Below are positions 1 to 7,698 of a DNA stretch of 64,000 bases, in pieces. A program made the translations under genes and the position numbers. Numbering within the stretch: position 1 is the stretch's first letter; the number at the start of each line of letters is the position of its first letter. Location of the stretch: contig CAKTUH010000004.1 in assembly GCA_934621885.1 (NCBI GenBank), positions 8,334 to 72,333 on the forward strand. The letters are read 5' to 3'. Under the pieces are notes generated by a model, which ran no database searches, had not been told where the DNA came from, and saw only the letters and a list, made by a program, of their open reading frames with translations. The stretch is from an uncultured Collinsella sp. (GTDB lineage Bacteria > Actinomycetota > Coriobacteriia > Coriobacteriales > Coriobacteriaceae).

Positions 1-653
1 TCGTTGGCGGTGGCCACCAAGACTTCGGCGTGCTCCGAGCGCGGCAGCAGCTCCTCGAGTTCCTCGTACTCGCCTGGTTTGGGATCGACCTCGGCAATAC
101 GCTCGAGGGCAAAACGCGCTTCCTCGACACGACTCCCCTGCGCACGCGAGGCCTCCTCAACACGACGAAGCTCCTTGGCAGCCGCACGCGATGCCTTAAA
201 GCAGGCACGATAACGATCGAGTGCCTCGAGCGCCGAGCGACCCGCCCACGCGTCGACCATGGCGACATGATGCGTCGGGTCGAGCAAACGCTGGTGCTCG
301 TGCTGACCGCACAGGTCCATCATCACGCCCACGCGCTCCGAAAGCTCACGAACGCTGGCGATACGGCCATCGATCTTCACGCGGCTGCGTCCCTCGGCAG
401 AAAGGCTGCGCTGCACGGTGAAACCCTCGGTGTCGTGCGGACCGTCGAACAGTCGCGCCTCGACGCTGGCAAGCGCCTCGCCCTCACGAACCGTCGACGA
501 ATCCGCGCGCTCGCCCAAAATGAGCTTGAGCGCAGACAGCAGAGCGGTCTTGCCGGCGCCAGTCTCACCCGTCAGGACGGTCAGACCTGCACTCGGCACC
601 AGCGTGGCCTCGCGAATGAGCGCAATGTTGGAAACCTGCAGCTCATCGATCAT
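1..653 (-). CDS. recN: DNA repair protein RecN (partial, C-terminus outside window)
   Basis: SMC-like ATPase that acts early in double-strand-break repair. About 217 N-terminal residues are visible. The protein begins MIDELQVSNIALI and has a Walker A loop TGETGAGKTALL near residue 30, followed by the RecN-typical CGQHEHQRLLD segment near residue 115 and the start of the coiled coil. The ATG at 653 overlaps the end of nadK by 11 bases, so this is the last visible member of the efp-to-recN operon. The tlyA-nadK-recN order is common in Gram-positive bacteria. The C-terminal ATPase half is missing only because the window ends. Confidence 0.93.
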   Translation of the reverse strand, partial: MIDELQVSNIALIREATLVPSAGLTVLTGETGAGKTALLSALKLILGERADSSTVREGEALASVEARLFDGPHDTEGFTVQRSLSAEGRSRVKIDGRIASVRELSERVGVMMDLCGQHEHQRLLDPTHHVAMVDAWAGRSALEALDRYRACFKASRAAAKELRRVEEASRAQGSRVEEARFALERIAEVDPKPGEYEELEELLPRSEHAEVLVATAN

Positions 654-1503
654 GACGGACTCCGTAGAATACGCGGCTCACCGAGTTGTAAAAGCTCTCG
701 GGGCCGTAGTCGAGCAGCAGCACGTCGCCGGGACCGCGGCGCACAGCCACGCTCTCGACGGTGCCATCACAAGTAATGAACTGGCCGTCGATAGCGATAG
801 CCGGCACACTCGGGCGGTCGTCGGACATAAAGATCTCGACGACATCACTTGGCGAGGTCAAGAAAGCGCGAGCTTGAATGGTGTGCGGCGCGATGGGCAC
901 GCAAACCATACCCGTATAATCGGGGCTCACGATGGGGCCGCCGGCGCTCAGCGCATAGCCCGTAGAGCCGGTCGCGGTGGACACAACAACGCCGTCGCCA
1001 CGCAGTCGGTCGATATGGTGGCCCGAAACGGTGATATCGAACTCGACCATATCGGACAGCGGCCCGCGCGTAAGCGCCATGTCGTTGAGGGCAAAGGCAC
1101 GAACGACGTCCTTCGTACCGTCGTCACGAACGGACACAATATCCGCAGCGATCGTGGCGCGGCGACTCACGTGGAGCTCACCGGACAGGGCGTCGCTCAC
1201 AACCTGCAAAACGTCGCGCTCCTCGGGACTGGCCGCCGTCAAAAAGCCAAGGTGACCATAGGAAAGACCCAAAATGGGAATCTCGCGGTAGTTGAGGATA
1301 CGGGCTGCGCGAAGCAACGTGCCGTCGCCGCCGAGCGTAATGACCAGATCGGCGTCATCAACGTCGGGCGTGCTCTGAATCTTAGAGCGTTGATCGGCAG
1401 CCCATGCGACCTCATAGCCTTGGCGCGTCAGCCAAAGCTCGAGCATCAGGCCGCTTTCGACCGCCTCTTGCTTGTAGTAATTGGGAACCAGAAAGACCTT
1501 CAT
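643..1503 (-). CDS. nadK: NAD kinase
   Basis: Phosphorylates NAD to NADP in the cytosol, using ATP or polyphosphate. The 286-residue protein has the usual family length. The nucleotide-binding motif LGGDGTLLRA is at residues 57-66, and a second glycine-rich segment, STATGSTGYALSAGGP, lies near residue 177. The conserved NE motif reads LNDMAL here. The ATG at 1503 overlaps the tlyA stop (ATGA), indicating translational coupling. A tlyA-nadK-recN arrangement is typical, and its functional logic is not obvious. Confidence 0.95.
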   Translation of the reverse strand: MKVFLVPNYYKQEAVESGLMLELWLTRQGYEVAWAADQRSKIQSTPDVDDADLVITLGGDGTLLRAARILNYREIPILGLSYGHLGFLTAASPEERDVLQVVSDALSGELHVSRRATIAADIVSVRDDGTKDVVRAFALNDMALTRGPLSDMVEFDITVSGHHIDRLRGDGVVVSTATGSTGYALSAGGPIVSPDYTGMVCVPIAPHTIQARAFLTSPSDVVEIFMSDDRPSVPAIAIDGQFITCDGTVESVAVRRGPGDVLLLDYGPESFYNSVSRVFYGVRHDR

Positions 1504-2312
1504 AGCGTTGCAGCTTTCTCGCTCAAAGCCGATACCTGGGATTGCAACTCGTCATCAGAGCGCTCGCCGGGGGCAAGTCTCGTGCCGTACAGGAAAAACT
1601 CCACGTTGCCCTTGGCGCCATGGATGGGCGACACGCACACGTCGACCGGGAACAAACCCTTTGCGGCGAACAGCTCAATCGCAGCAACGAGCGTGTCGAC
1701 GCGCACGACAGGGTCCGTGACGATGCCGCCCTCGCCCACCAGCGCTGCCGGAGCCTCAAACTGCGGCTTTACCAGCGTGCAAAACGATCCCGTCGGCGTC
1801 AGACATGCCAGCACGGCATCAATAATATTTGCGATACTCGTAAAAGAGACATCGCACACGGCCAGATCGATGGCACTCGCATAACCAAGCTCGGGCAGCT
1901 GCGTCACGTTGGTGCGCTCGTGGAGCGTCACGCGATCATCTTGGCGCAGCGACCAATCAAACTGGGCACGGCCTACGTCGACCGAGACAACGGTCGCGGC
2001 ACCGCGCTTGAGCAGGCAATCAGTAAAACCGCCGGTAGAGCACCCCACGTCCAGACAAGCAAGGCCCGTGGGGTCGATGCCAAACGCATCGAGTGCGCCC
2101 TCGAGCTTAAGACCACCGCGACCAACGTAGGGGATGCGGCCCTTCACATGCAGCGGCAGACCCGGCGTCACTTTGAGCCCCGGCGAGGTCAAGCGCTCGC
2201 CGCCACTCGAAACCAAGCCGGCCATAAGAGTGCGAAGGGCATCCGCGCGATCGGCGCAGATGCCCTGTGAAATCAGTTCGTCATCAAGACGCACACGTTT
2301 CATGAATGCCAT
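1500..2312 (-). CDS. tlyA: TlyA family rRNA 2'-O-methyltransferase
   Basis: S4-domain plus FtsJ/RrmJ-fold SAM methyltransferase. Mycobacterial TlyA methylates cytidines of 16S and 23S rRNA, and that activity sets capreomycin sensitivity. The N-terminal S4 RNA-binding segment (RLDDELISQG) occupies about residues 5-60. The SAM site CLDVGCSTGGFTDCLL and the VKPQFE and NVEFF segments supply the K-D-K-E catalytic set. The ATG at 2312 overlaps the xseB stop as TGATG. A TTG at 2315 and an ATG at 2303 are alternative starts, and the last fits MKRVRLDDEL best. The exact start is uncertain by a few codons. Confidence 0.9.
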   Translation of the reverse strand: MAFMKRVRLDDELISQGICADRADALRTLMAGLVSSGGERLTSPGLKVTPGLPLHVKGRIPYVGRGGLKLEGALDAFGIDPTGLACLDVGCSTGGFTDCLLKRGAATVVSVDVGRAQFDWSLRQDDRVTLHERTNVTQLPELGYASAIDLAVCDVSFTSIANIIDAVLACLTPTGSFCTLVKPQFEAPAALVGEGGIVTDPVVRVDTLVAAIELFAAKGLFPVDVCVSPIHGAKGNVEFFLYGTRLAPGERSDDELQSQVSALSEKAATL

Positions 2313-2578
2313 CAACCATTCGTATCCGGAGATGCAGCCTGACTATCCTGGGATTCGTTTGCCGCATCCTCATCATATTCCTGCTCGAGCTTGTCGACCT
2401 CACGCGGCGTCAGCTCAAACTTGTCGACCATATCGACCGCGCGGGAGCCCAGCTCAATCGCCTCGTCAAATAGATCGAGCGAACGCTCCAGGGACGTATC
2501 CTTGGAGCGAACGGTAGCGATAATCTGGTCCAAGCGGTCCGAGATCTCGTCGAAGTTACGGACGGAACCCTCAGGCAT
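2312..2578 (-). CDS. xseB: Exodeoxyribonuclease VII small subunit
   Basis: Small subunit of the single-strand exonuclease ExoVII; several copies bind each XseA. The 88-residue protein has the family hallmark of two short helices, with RLDQIIATVRSKDTSLERSL followed by LFDEAIELG. The C-terminal tail is acidic and low in complexity (EQEYDEDAANES). It starts 2 bases after the nusB stop and overlaps tlyA. The large-subunit gene xseA, which usually sits immediately upstream, is absent from this operon and from the window. Confidence 0.92.
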   Translation of the reverse strand: MPEGSVRNFDEISDRLDQIIATVRSKDTSLERSLDLFDEAIELGSRAVDMVDKFELTPREVDKLEQEYDEDAANESQDSQAASPDTNG

Positions 2579-2580
2579 GA

Positions 2581-3174
2581 CTACTCCTCGACGGAGTCAG
2601 CGTCGGACTCGACGGCCTCAGCAGCGTCCGCATCCTCGGCAAGCACACCGGCAGCAGCCTGAGCGGCAGCGACCTTGGCGGCAGCTTCGGCAGCCTGAGC
2701 TTCCTCGCGAGCGCGATCCTCGGCCAGCAGCTCCTGGTACAGGTCCTCGCCCGGCAGCTCCTCGCTGCGAGCGATCTTGCCCAGCACGCCGTTTACAAAC
2801 GATGCGGACTGATCGGTACCGTAAGCCTTGGCGATCTCGACGGCCTCGTTGATCACGATGGCGTCCGAGACCTCTTCGTCGGTGAGGAAGCGCATCTCGT
2901 AGACGGCGATACGCAGCAAGTTGCGGTCGGCGCCGGGCATGCGCATAAGATCCCAGTTCTTGGCGACGGCGCGCAGGGCGCAGTCGATGCGATCGATGTG
3001 CTCGTAGGCACCGCGGCAAAGCTCCAGCGCATAGGGGTCGAGGGGACCCTTCGAGATCAGGAAATCGCCCTCGAGGACGCGCTCGAGCGGGCTGTCCGTG
3101 GCCTCGGCCTGGAACAGCAGCTGCAGCGCCTGACTGCGGGCAAGCGTGCGCCCGCGATAAACCTTAAGGCTCAA
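2581..3174 (-). CDS. nusB: Transcription antitermination factor NusB
   Basis: Binds boxA RNA with S10 (NusE) to support rRNA antitermination. The all-helical NusB domain covers about residues 5-145, with RGRTLARSQALQLLFQAE at the start and NRNLL-type and VNGVLGKIAR segments typical of the family. The remaining ~50 residues form a tail of Ala, Glu and Asp (DRAREEAQAAEAAAK) not found in the minimal family domain, giving 197 residues against about 140. The efp-gls24-nusB order is common in Gram-positive bacteria. Confidence 0.95.
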   Translation of the reverse strand: MSLKVYRGRTLARSQALQLLFQAEATDSPLERVLEGDFLISKGPLDPYALELCRGAYEHIDRIDCALRAVAKNWDLMRMPGADRNLLRIAVYEMRFLTDEEVSDAIVINEAVEIAKAYGTDQSASFVNGVLGKIARSEELPGEDLYQELLAEDRAREEAQAAEAAAKVAAAQAAAGVLAEDADAAEAVESDADSVEE

Positions 3175-3177
3175 AGG

Positions 3178-3540
3178 TTACTCCTTGGGGAAAACGAGGC
3201 CGTCGATGCAAACGTCAACGCGCTCGACCTCGACGCCCACCTGGGCATCGATGGCGGCGACCACGGCGGCGCGAACGGCCTCGGCGAGTTTCTTGAACGG
3301 ATAGCCAAAGAACACCACGACGCGCACAGTGAGTGCGAGCTTGTCGCCGATGACCTCGGCCTCGACCGCCGGCTCGGAAGCCGGGGCCTTGGACGAAAGC
3401 ATCATGGAGACAAGGTTGGTGGCAAGGTCCTTGACGCCAACGGAGGCGATGCCCTCGACATCCGACACGGCGCGCGAGACGATGGCGGTCAGAACATCGG
3501 GCGAAATGCCGATGCCGTCAATCTTGATTTCCTGGGGCAT
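3178..3540 (-). CDS. Asp23/Gls24 family protein
   Basis: A 120-residue member of the Asp23/Gls24 (DUF322) family, small proteins tied to envelope stress and membrane-associated scaffolding in Gram-positive bacteria. Visible hallmarks are the N-terminal DVLTAIVSRAVSDVEGIASVG and later VRVVVFFGYPFKKLAEAVR followed by a VDVCIDGLVF ending. The location between efp and nusB matches B. subtilis yqhY. The ribosome-binding site AGGAGG lies 5 bases before the ATG. A second family member is at 50306-50662. Confidence 0.88.
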   Translation of the reverse strand: MPQEIKIDGIGISPDVLTAIVSRAVSDVEGIASVGVKDLATNLVSMMLSSKAPASEPAVEAEVIGDKLALTVRVVVFFGYPFKKLAEAVRAAVVAAIDAQVGVEVERVDVCIDGLVFPKE

Positions 3541-3564
3541 GAGTCCTCCTAGAAGAGTTGGTTG

Positions 3565-4128
3565 CTAGACGCGGGAGACGAACTTGCCGTCGCGGGTGTC
3601 AACCTTGATGACCTCGCCCTCGTTGAGGTACATGGGGACCTGGATGACAGCGCCGGTGTCGATGGTGGCCGGCTTGGTGGAACCCTGGACGGTGTCGCCC
3701 TTAAAGCCCGGGTCGGTCTGGACGATGGTGGTCTCGATGAACATCGGCGGGGTCACGCCCATGAGCTCATCGTCGGCGAAGAGCAGCTGGCAGATGTCGT
3801 TCTCGCGCAGCCACTTGGAGTTATCGCCCACCATGTCCTCGGGAACGGGAACCTGCTCGTAGGACTCGTTGTCCATGAAGATGTAGTCGGTGCCGTCGTT
3901 GTAGAGGTACTGGAACTCACGGGTGGTGAGCATGACGCTCTCGAACTTGGTGCCGGCGTTGCAGGTGTTCTCGACGACGCGGCCGCTCTTGATGTCGCGG
4001 GTCTTGTAGCGCACGAACGCGCCGCCCTTGCCCGGCTTGACATGCTGGAACTCGACGATGGTGTAGACCTTGTCCTTAATGCGGAGACCGAGGCCGTTCT
4101 TGAAGTCGGCGGTAGAAATGGTAGGCAT
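3565..4128 (-). CDS. efp: Elongation factor P
   Basis: Relieves ribosome stalling at polyproline stretches. I chose the ATG at 4128 (MPTISTADFKNG), giving 187 residues, because it aligns with known EF-P starts and has AGAAAGG upstream; an in-frame start 11 codons earlier would add a non-homologous extension. The tip loop HVKPGKGGAF places a lysine at residue 34, the modified position in E. coli EF-P. No modification gene (epmA/epmB) is in the window. It is the first gene of the efp-to-recN operon. Confidence 0.97.
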   Translation of the reverse strand: MPTISTADFKNGLGLRIKDKVYTIVEFQHVKPGKGGAFVRYKTRDIKSGRVVENTCNAGTKFESVMLTTREFQYLYNDGTDYIFMDNESYEQVPVPEDMVGDNSKWLRENDICQLLFADDELMGVTPPMFIETTIVQTDPGFKGDTVQGSTKPATIDTGAVIQVPMYLNEGEVIKVDTRDGKFVSRV

Positions 4129-4185
4129 AGTGACCTTTCTTGTTATGGGCAGAACGCACAAGCGTCCAAATTACATACGAGCGAA

Positions 4186-4191
4186 ATTATA
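4186..4191 (-). promoter_or_regulatory. Probable -10 element of the efp operon
   Basis: A perfect TATAAT (minus strand) lies about 58 bases before the efp ATG, just downstream of the terminator of the preceding peptidase gene. The -35 region is poor (GCTGCA at 4209-4214 with 17 bases between). Confidence 0.5.
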
Positions 4192-4220
4192 CACTTGCAG
4201 ACGGCGCCTGCAGCGAGCGC

Positions 4221-4264
4221 ATAAAAAGAGAACGCGGGGCGCCCGAATCGATCCGGACGCCCCG
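4221..4264 (-). terminator. Rho-independent terminator after the M24 peptidase gene
   Basis: On the minus strand an 11-bp GC-rich stem (arms at 4253-4263 and 4234-4244, one G-T pair) encloses an 8-base loop and is followed by TTCTCTTTTTAT. It lies 24 bases beyond the peptidase stop codon and separates that gene from efp. Confidence 0.85.
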
Positions 4265-4287
4265 CCCCAAAAATCTATCGAAATGGA

Positions 4288-5418
4288 CTAGCAGTCGATG
4301 ACGTGGAGGTCATGCGGGGTCTTGGTGAAGGGCTCGTAGCCGTTCTCGGTGACCACGCCGTAGTCCTCCAGACGCACGCCGCCCACGCCGGGCAGGTAGA
4401 CGCCGGGCTCCATGGTGACAACCGAGCCGACCTCGATGATATTCTTGCTGCGGTTGAAGTTGGGCAGCTCGTGGATGTCGATGCCGACGCCGTGGCCCAG
4501 GCCATGGTTGTAGTAATCGCCATAACCGGCATCGCCGATGATCTTCTTGGAAAGCTTGAAAATGTCGTTGCCCTCGACGCCCGGATGGATGGCGGCGACG
4601 CACTCCTCGTGGGTGCGGCGTACGAGCGCGTACAGGTCGAGCTGCTCCTGGGTAGGCTCGCCCATCACGACGGTACGAGTCATGTCGGAGCGGTAGTCGC
4701 AATAGCCAGCGCCATAATCCATGAGAACGAAGTCGCCCTTCTCGATCACGCGGTCGCTCGGGACGGCATGCGGGTTGGCGGTATTGGGGCCGCTCGCCAC
4801 GATGGAGCCAAAGGCCAGGCTGTCGGCGCCGTTGGCGAACATAAAGTTCTCGAGCTCGTTGCGAACCTGCTTCTCGGTCATGCCGGGTTTAATAAATCCG
4901 AGCATATGCTGGAAGGCGGCATCGGTGATCGACTGCGCATGGCGCATGAGCTCAATCTCCTCGGCGTCCTTGATGGCGCGCATCTTGCGAATGTCGTCAT
5001 GCATCAGCGGCAGCATGCAGGCGACGGAGCGGTCCTCCAGGCCACGCTGAATACCCTGGTAGAAGTTGATCTGCATGTCGTCCTCGACAGCACAGACGCG
5101 GCACTTGTTGGCCGCGATCTTGCCGGCGACCCAACCGGGGATGGTGCCCTCGTCCATGTCGTAGACCCAGGGGCTGCCGGCGGGCGTGTTCTCCTCAAAG
5201 CTGTTGAGATAGCGCGAGTCGGTATGGAACAGGCACTGGTCGGCCGTAATAAACGCGGCGTGCGGGAACTCGAAGGTGTAGTCAAAGACGCCCTTCACGC
5301 CCGTAAGCCAACGAAGGTTGGCCTCGTCGCGCACCACGATAGCGTCGTAGCCGCGCTCGACCATCAGGGCGCGGACACGCTCGATACGACCGGCAGGACC
5401 GGCAGCAAACTCAGACAT
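4288..5418 (-). CDS. Xaa-Pro aminopeptidase/dipeptidase (M24 metallopeptidase)
   Basis: Cytosolic dinuclear-metal peptidase that removes residues next to proline. The 376-residue protein has a creatinase-type N-terminal domain (residues ~8-140) and a pita-bread catalytic domain. All five metal ligands are visible in order: two Asp in MDYGAGYCDYRSDMTRT, His in HGLGHGVGIDIHELP, Glu in TMEPGVYLPG and Glu in RLEDYGVV. The ribosome-binding site AAAGGA is 6 bases from the ATG. Its position directly upstream of efp is conserved in many Firmicutes and Actinobacteria, where it is named pepQ, pepP or papA. I cannot choose between PepP and PepQ specificity. Confidence 0.92.
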   Translation of the reverse strand: MSEFAAGPAGRIERVRALMVERGYDAIVVRDEANLRWLTGVKGVFDYTFEFPHAAFITADQCLFHTDSRYLNSFEENTPAGSPWVYDMDEGTIPGWVAGKIAANKCRVCAVEDDMQINFYQGIQRGLEDRSVACMLPLMHDDIRKMRAIKDAEEIELMRHAQSITDAAFQHMLGFIKPGMTEKQVRNELENFMFANGADSLAFGSIVASGPNTANPHAVPSDRVIEKGDFVLMDYGAGYCDYRSDMTRTVVMGEPTQEQLDLYALVRRTHEECVAAIHPGVEGNDIFKLSKKIIGDAGYGDYYNHGLGHGVGIDIHELPNFNRSKNIIEVGSVVTMEPGVYLPGVGGVRLEDYGVVTENGYEPFTKTPHDLHVIDC

Positions 5419-5439
5419 GCAGATTCCTTTCTTGTTGTC

Positions 5440-5513
5440 TCAATAAAGACGGGGCGGGCCTCAACCGAGCAACGGAATCACGCGCGATCCGTAACCGATT
5501 GGAAAGCCGCCCC
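5440..5513 (-). terminator. Two-armed GC-rich hairpin between the aro genes and the peptidase gene
   Basis: On the minus strand an outer stem GGGGCGG/CCGCCCC (5507-5513 with 5451-5457) encloses an inner imperfect hairpin (ACGGA...TCCGT around 5472-5492) and is followed by GTCTTTATT. It probably terminates the alaS-to-aro transcript. A TTGACA-like box at about 5539 could also start peptidase mRNA, in which case this would be its leader structure. Confidence 0.45.
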
Positions 5514-5550
5514 TCAACATGATACGAAAGACGATGGATGTCAATAAATC

Positions 5551-6660
5551 TTAGAGAAGTTCTTTACGAGAGGCCAAGTAGGCCTGGGCATGGCGCTCGA
5601 GAACCTCGTCCTCGACGTTCGTCAGACGAATGGCACCAAGCGCCGCGGGCAGCGGCAACATGCTGCGGTTCGAGCGCGCAAACTGCTGCTTGCGGAACTC
5701 TGCAATAAAGGCAGCGGGCTCCAGATTAAAGGCGAGCTCCTCGATACCAAAGTCCTCCAGGCAGTCGTCGACCTCAAAGACGTAATCAATATCGAAGTCG
5801 CAAGCATCATGGGCAAGGCGCGCCTCAAAACGCATGCCCTCGGACAGCAGCTGGTACGCGGGGACCCGCGCCGCGGCTTCGCCCAGGCAGGCGCGCAGGG
5901 TGCGCTCCCCTGTCTTGCCAAAATCGAGCGCATGGCGGGCGCTCGGGTTCGTGGCCATCAGTACGTCCTTGCGGGCAGTCTGAGACCACTGAACGGCATT
6001 GACGAGCGCGACCTCCTCGCCCGCGAGAATTTCGGGGACGGTCTCGGTAAACTGATTCCAACGGGACTTGCTGCTCGAAAGCATGGTGCCAACGAGTATC
6101 GCATAGCCGAGCTTGAGATCCTCGGGGTCCGCCTCGCGAACAAGGTCGAGGTCACACACGACCAAGCCCGGCTCGGGACGGAACGCGATAGCGGGAAGCG
6201 CATGCACCGACGAGGCGACAAGCGGTTTCATGGTCGTCGCGACCGTGAGCATGGCGTCGAACGTCGTCGGCAGCAAGGCGCACTCGGTGCGACCGCACCA
6301 CTGATTGGCACACCAGCAAACGACCGAGCAGGTCGCCGTGTCGCCGACAGCGACAACGAGATCGTCGCAGGTAATGCCGTTAGCCGACAAGGCGCCAAAG
6401 ACGGTATCGGCATCGGCCAGCGTAGCACCGGCAGGTGAAACCTCGAGGACGAGCGGCGACACGGCAAAGCCGGCGTCAACCAGTGCATGCTCGACAGCCT
6501 CGCCAAAACGTTCGGATGTGGCGTCGTTCCAAACCACCATCGCGCGCTTAGGCTTGCCCACAGCCGAGGCAAACATGCGCGGCAGCTCCTCGAACGCGCC
6601 CAATCCGACGCGAACATCGACACTGCGGTTTTGGAAATTGATAAGTTGACGGCGAATCAT
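5551..6660 (-). CDS. 3-dehydroquinate synthase homologue, apparently catalytically dead
   Basis: A 369-residue protein following the 3-dehydroquinate synthase (AroB) fold from end to end, including NRSVDVRVGLGAFEEL, LLPTTFDAM and VVCDLDLV segments that align with AroB. The catalytic signatures are absent. The GGGxxGD NAD loop reads VAVGDTATCS; the lysine-bearing DSSVGGKTG region reads DAMLTVATTMK; the Glu zinc-ligand segment reads KLGYAILVGT; and the HTFGHAIE and LHGEAV histidine segments read KTGERTL and LLSEGM. Enzymatic activity therefore seems unlikely. The ATG at 6660 overlaps the shikimate kinase stop (ATGA); an in-frame start at 6693 is less likely. A regulatory or partner role with the kinase is inference only. 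Confidence 0.8.
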   Translation of the reverse strand: MIRRQLINFQNRSVDVRVGLGAFEELPRMFASAVGKPKRAMVVWNDATSERFGEAVEHALVDAGFAVSPLVLEVSPAGATLADADTVFGALSANGITCDDLVVAVGDTATCSVVCWCANQWCGRTECALLPTTFDAMLTVATTMKPLVASSVHALPAIAFRPEPGLVVCDLDLVREADPEDLKLGYAILVGTMLSSSKSRWNQFTETVPEILAGEEVALVNAVQWSQTARKDVLMATNPSARHALDFGKTGERTLRACLGEAAARVPAYQLLSEGMRFEARLAHDACDFDIDYVFEVDDCLEDFGIEELAFNLEPAAFIAEFRKQQFARSNRSMLPLPAALGAIRLTNVEDEVLERHAQAYLASRKELL

Positions 6661-7190
6661 AGCAGTCCACGCTCCAAAAGCATTTCGGCACAAACGTAGG
6701 AAACGTCCTCGAAGGACTTGTTGCGAATATCAAGGGTAATATCGGCGGCCTGGCGATACAGCGGACGGCGATGCTCAAACAGGCGCGCAGCGTGCTCGGG
6801 CGAGCGGAAATCGGGCCGGGTATCGGAGCGACGAATCTGACGCAACGAGTCCTCAAAGTCACCTTCGAGGTACACGCATGTACCCATCTCGTGCATCAAC
6901 TCAATGTTCACCGGCGTCTCGACGATGCCACCCCCGCACGATACCAGCAGGCTGCGCTCGCTTTGAAGCGAACGGAGCGCCGAGGTCTCGAGCTCACGGA
7001 AACGATCCTCGCCCTCGGTCTCAAATATCTCGGTCACCGACTTGCCGCATCGACGCACAACCAAACGATCGGTATCGATGAATCGACGCTTGAACATAGT
7101 GCCCACGTTGCGTGCAAGTGTCGACTTGCCCGCGCCCAAAAAGCCGATAAAGAAAATATGGTCGCAGCCGTGTTTGGTGTGCTGGGACAT
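6657..7190 (-). CDS. aroK: Shikimate kinase
   Basis: Phosphorylates shikimate at O3 with ATP in the aromatic amino-acid pathway. The 177-residue protein has the P-loop GFLGAGKSTLAR at residues 17-28, the shikimate-binding FIDTDR, the EGEDRFRELE segment carrying the substrate arginine, SCGGGIVE, and the lid and adenine-site region RRPLYRQAADITLD. These are the full set of expected motifs, so unlike its downstream neighbour this gene looks functional. It starts 8 bases after yqeG and overlaps the DHQ-synthase homologue by 4 bases. Confidence 0.9.
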   Translation of the reverse strand: MSQHTKHGCDHIFFIGFLGAGKSTLARNVGTMFKRRFIDTDRLVVRRCGKSVTEIFETEGEDRFRELETSALRSLQSERSLLVSCGGGIVETPVNIELMHEMGTCVYLEGDFEDSLRQIRRSDTRPDFRSPEHAARLFEHRRPLYRQAADITLDIRNKSFEDVSYVCAEMLLERGLL

Positions 7191-7198
7191 GGCGAGAC

Positions 7199-7696
7199 CT
7201 ATTCCTCGCAGGGAAGGTCGCGCAGGGCCCGGCGCTCAAAGATGCGGAAGATCTGCGTATACCACAGGTCCTGAGTTGCCTGCGGCTTTACCAGGATAGT
7301 GTCAACGCCGGCAAAATTGCCGCTCCACACGTCCGTGTAGAGCTGGTCGCCGATCAGCACAGCCTCGTCGGCCGTGGCGCCCAGGCGCTTAAGTCCTGCC
7401 TTGAGGGCAAACGGCGCCGGCTTCATGGCGTGGCTGATGGCCTCGAGCCCCAGCTCGCGGGCAGACGCCATGACCTGGTCGCGATGCCAGTTATTGGACA
7501 CCATACACAGTTTAAAGCCCTTGGCATGGGCGGCTTGGAGCCAAGCGGAAACCGCGGCGGGAACCTGCTCGGTATCACGCGGAACCAGGGTGTTGTCGCG
7601 GTCGAGCAGAATGGCTCGCTTGCCGTCGGCCCACAGGGTATCGAGGTCGATGCGATCGACCGAGGCAACATATCGTTTGGGGCTAAAAATCCTCAT
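7199..7696 (-). CDS. YqeG family HAD-IIIA phosphatase
   Basis: HAD-superfamily phosphatase of the YqeG family. The motifs are LLDRDNTLVP (motif I, DxDxT), SNN (motif II), KPAPFALK (motif III lysine) and GDQLYTDVW (motif IV acidic pair). The substrate is not established for the family. I place the start at the ATG at 7696 (MRIFSPKR), 2 bases after the mltG stop. A TTG at 7708, overlapping mltG, has the better-spaced ribosome-binding site GAAGAG and would add four residues. In many Gram-positive bacteria yqeG neighbours shikimate-pathway or ribosome-assembly genes. Confidence 0.88.
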   Translation of the reverse strand: MRIFSPKRYVASVDRIDLDTLWADGKRAILLDRDNTLVPRDTEQVPAAVSAWLQAAHAKGFKLCMVSNNWHRDQVMASARELGLEAISHAMKPAPFALKAGLKRLGATADEAVLIGDQLYTDVWSGNFAGVDTILVKPQATQDLWYTQIFRIFERRALRDLPCEE

Positions 7697-7698
7697 GA

